Part shown: in pieces, positions 5,967 to 6,805 of the stretch
How positions within the stretch are numbered: position 1 is the stretch's first letter
How the letters are laid out: every line of letters starts with the position of its first letter
NCBI GenBank assembly: GCA_012511185.1
Contig: JAAZGN010000045.1
Location: forward strand, 1 to 6,805
DNA length: 6,805 nt
Source of the DNA: Clostridiaceae bacterium
GTDB taxonomy: Bacteria > Bacillota > Clostridia > Saccharofermentanales > DTU023
Direction of reading: 5' to 3'
Program-made: the position numbers and the translations under genes
Notes under the pieces: model-generated
Told to the model about the DNA's origin: nothing
The model's input: only the letters and a program-made list of their open reading frames with translations
Databases searched by the model: none

Positions 5967-5996
5967 ATGATTCTGGCCTCAGTTTATATCTGTCAA
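5967..5996 (-). promoter_or_regulatory. Candidate promoter of the OsmC-family gene
   Basis: A perfect -35 TTGACA (5991-5996) is followed by an 18-nt spacer and AATCAT (5967-5972, four of six matches to the -10 consensus), giving a short leader before the AAGGAGGA ribosome binding site. A TATAAA lies too close to this -35 to pair with it. The upstream gap to the serpin stop (5944-6051) contains no clear terminator. Confidence 0.5.
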
Positions 5997-6051
5997 AAGC
6001 AGAGTACAAACGGGGTGTCCCTCGAAACGGGAAAAAGAGAAAAACAGGTAG

Positions 6052-6805
6052 CTAACTGAAAGGGGAGCGGATGACACCCGCCGCCAGGATCAGGCCGTCA
6101 TGGTCAACAAAGACAAAAATGAAGGGCCGGTTGAAGTCGATGACCTGTAACCCCGGACCCTGCTCCAGGACAGGCCGGGGTACCCATTCCAGGACGGCGA
6201 GCTGCCGGACCAAGGACAGACTGTATTCCTCACCCGCCAAGGGCTCAGTCTCCAGCAGAAAATCCTGACCCAGCCAGTCGTGGTCCTGGCTTACACTAAA
6301 ATGGGGAAGCCGGACCGCCCTTGGTTCGCTTTCACCCGGAGGATTGCCAAGCCATGTGAAGAGCCCGCCTGTTTGCAGCACTTCTTCCGGCGCCATCGAT
6401 CCGCCTGGCAGAACCAGATAAAGGGTGCCGCCGCCGGCCGGCAGCTCCGCCACCACCGTCTGATCGAATCTGCTGTAACAAGCTGCTTCCGGGACGGTCT
6501 CATAGCGCACGCCGCTGATGGTTTCTCCGGCTCCAGCAATCACATCAAGCGGCAGCCGGGCATAAAAGCGCTGTAAAAGCACCCGGTCCTTCAAAGTAGC
6601 CGCCTGGGGCTGATCCGGGGGGCAGCCGCTTTCAGGCAGGTCCCCGCCTGACAAAATCTCCTCCATACAATCATCAGGTAAATAAGCGGTCCGCAGGACC
6701 GGGATGGAGAAGGCCTCGGCTCCCCCGTAAAGGAGGAGAGACCAATCCACCGCAGGGATGTCGTCAGCAGGAACCAGCAGGCAGTTGGAAAGGGAGAAGA
6801 AAGGC
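6052..6805 (-). CDS. Serpin family protein, C-terminal part
   Basis: About 250 codons are open from the right edge to TAG at 6052-6054; the N-terminal portion (roughly a third or more of a ~370-420 aa serpin) is outside the window. The strongest evidence is the C-terminal serpin signature DFNRPFIFVFVDHDGLILAAG, matching the family pattern with the N-R-P-F core. Upstream segments also fit: VVAELPAGGGTLYLVLPGG resembles the ELP...LP strand pair, and VRLPHFSVS resembles the LPKF strand. A GTG at 6748-6750 is only an internal Val because the frame continues. Serpins are suicide protease inhibitors or non-inhibitory relatives. Here the stretch from LPHF to NRPF is only about 63 residues against about 84 in antitrypsin, and the Gly/Ala-rich hinge (GTEAAAAT-like) is not seen, so inhibition is doubtful. 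Export signals cannot be judged. Confidence 0.75.
   Translation of the reverse strand, partial: PFFSLSNCLLVPADDIPAVDWSLLLYGGAEAFSIPVLRTAYLPDDCMEEILSGGDLPESGCPPDQPQAATLKDRVLLQRFYARLPLDVIAGAGETISGVRYETVPEAACYSRFDQTVVAELPAGGGTLYLVLPGGSMAPEEVLQTGGLFTWLGNPPGESEPRAVRLPHFSVSQDHDWLGQDFLLETEPLAGEEYSLSLVRQLAVLEWVPRPVLEQGPGLQVIDFNRPFIFVFVDHDGLILAAGVIRSPFS

Noticed and set aside
5944..6009. N-terminal extension of the OsmC-family gene
   Set aside because: It overlaps the promoter and ribosome binding site; the start at 5943 gives the usual family length.

Overview
The window is a bacterial chromosome segment of about 6.8 kb with roughly mid-50s percent GC. Every gene I can support lies on the minus strand. 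The glycine decarboxylase is split into GcvPA and GcvPB, the order is gcvT-gcvH-gcvPA-gcvPB, the Shine-Dalgarno sites are strong AGGAGG types, and a cobalamin riboswitch is followed by an intrinsic terminator. Together these suggest an anaerobic Bacillota (Clostridia-like) genome. I cannot place it below phylum from the sequence alone.

Reading in the direction of transcription, from the right edge to the left: (1) the C-terminal ~250 residues of a serpin-family protein, cut by the right edge, whose C-terminal serpin signature is intact but whose reactive-loop hinge appears to be missing; (2) a 145-aa OsmC-family protein with both conserved cysteines and its own candidate promoter; (3) a complete regulatory unit at 5491-5185 made of a TTGACA-N17-TAACAT promoter, a cobalamin (B12) riboswitch with a clear B12 box and a 10-bp closing stem, a linker hairpin, and a 13-bp terminator hairpin with a U-tract; (4) the gene this unit controls, a 486-aa PQQ-like beta-propeller with a signal peptide and a C-terminal membrane anchor; (5) a 66-aa lipoprotein 4 nt behind it; (6) a 113-nt AT-rich gap with no visible glycine riboswitch; (7) the glycine cleavage operon: gcvT, an 88-nt gap with two perfect hairpins, gcvH, gcvPA (ATGA overlap with gcvH), and gcvPB (8-nt overlap, running off the left edge).

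The glycine cleavage genes work as one unit. GcvPA/GcvPB decarboxylate glycine, lipoyl-GcvH carries the aminomethyl group, and GcvT passes the one-carbon unit to tetrahydrofolate. The most interesting part is the B12-riboswitch unit. It appears to turn on a surface-displayed, membrane-tethered beta-propeller and a tiny lipoprotein when cobalamin is scarce, although neither protein resembles a known cobalamin synthesis enzyme or transporter component. A role in corrinoid capture or in a B12-sparing process is inference only.
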